The notes beneath the pieces were generated by a model, which did no database searches, was not told where the DNA came from, and was given only the letters and a program-made list of their open reading frames with translations. Of a stretch of DNA of 8,604 bases, positions 6,510 to 8,604 are shown in pieces; position 1 is the first letter of the stretch; each line of letters begins with the position of its first letter. A program made the translations under genes and the position numbers. The DNA is taken from positions 1 through 8,604 of the forward strand of contig DNXA01000274.1 in NCBI GenBank assembly GCA_003506065.1. The letters run 5' to 3'. This DNA is from Actinomycetota bacterium (GTDB taxonomy: Bacteria; Actinomycetota; Actinomycetes; S36-B12).

Positions 6510-8604
<2,095 letters not shown>

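Overview
The window looks like chromosomal DNA from a GC-rich actinomycete (Actinomycetota). Three things point there. The 23S 3' end and the 5S rRNA are of actinobacterial type. The gene order TPR protein, HAD phosphatase, small protein, tlyA, NAD kinase, recN, pyrG matches the Mycobacterium tuberculosis Rv1691-Rv1699 neighbourhood. The SSB-like and arginine-rich/TPR proteins resemble actinobacterial families as I remember them. I cannot place the organism more finely from sequence alone.

Layout: bases 1-230 are the 3' end of a 23S rRNA gene. A short spacer with a probable processing hairpin follows, then a complete 5S rRNA (about 317-435), then a strong intrinsic terminator (444-482) that closes the rRNA operon. 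From base 526 to the right edge everything is on the + strand and tightly packed. The genes are an arginine/serine-rich repeat protein with a TPR-like C-terminus (526-2235); an SSB-like OB-fold gene split by an apparent frameshift (2326-2681); a small TPR protein (2668-3144); a NagD-type HAD phosphatase (3141-3947); a phasin-like helical protein with a histone-H1-like lysine tail (3951-4415); a very acidic small protein (4415-4774); the rRNA 2'-O-methyltransferase TlyA (4783-5619); NAD kinase (5616-6509); the DNA repair ATPase RecN (6494-8221); and the N-terminal 123 codons of CTP synthase (8236 to the edge).

Several junctions overlap (ATGA at 3141 and 5616, TGATG at 4413, and a 14-16 nt or TTGA overlap at the NAD kinase/recN joint). 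The only gap above 80 nt after base 526 is 2236-2325. This suggests a long polycistronic unit with translational coupling. It mixes ribosome maturation (tlyA), cofactor and nucleotide supply (NAD kinase, pyrG), DNA repair (recN) and phospholipid or glycerol-phosphate turnover (HAD phosphatase).

I found no CRISPR array, insertion sequence, phage gene, toxin-antitoxin pair or tRNA, and no clear evidence of a new defence or mobile system. The unusual points are the low-complexity charged segments, the broken SSB-like gene, the absence of the two genes usually found between recN and pyrG, and a protein-like antisense reading in the 2236-2325 gap.
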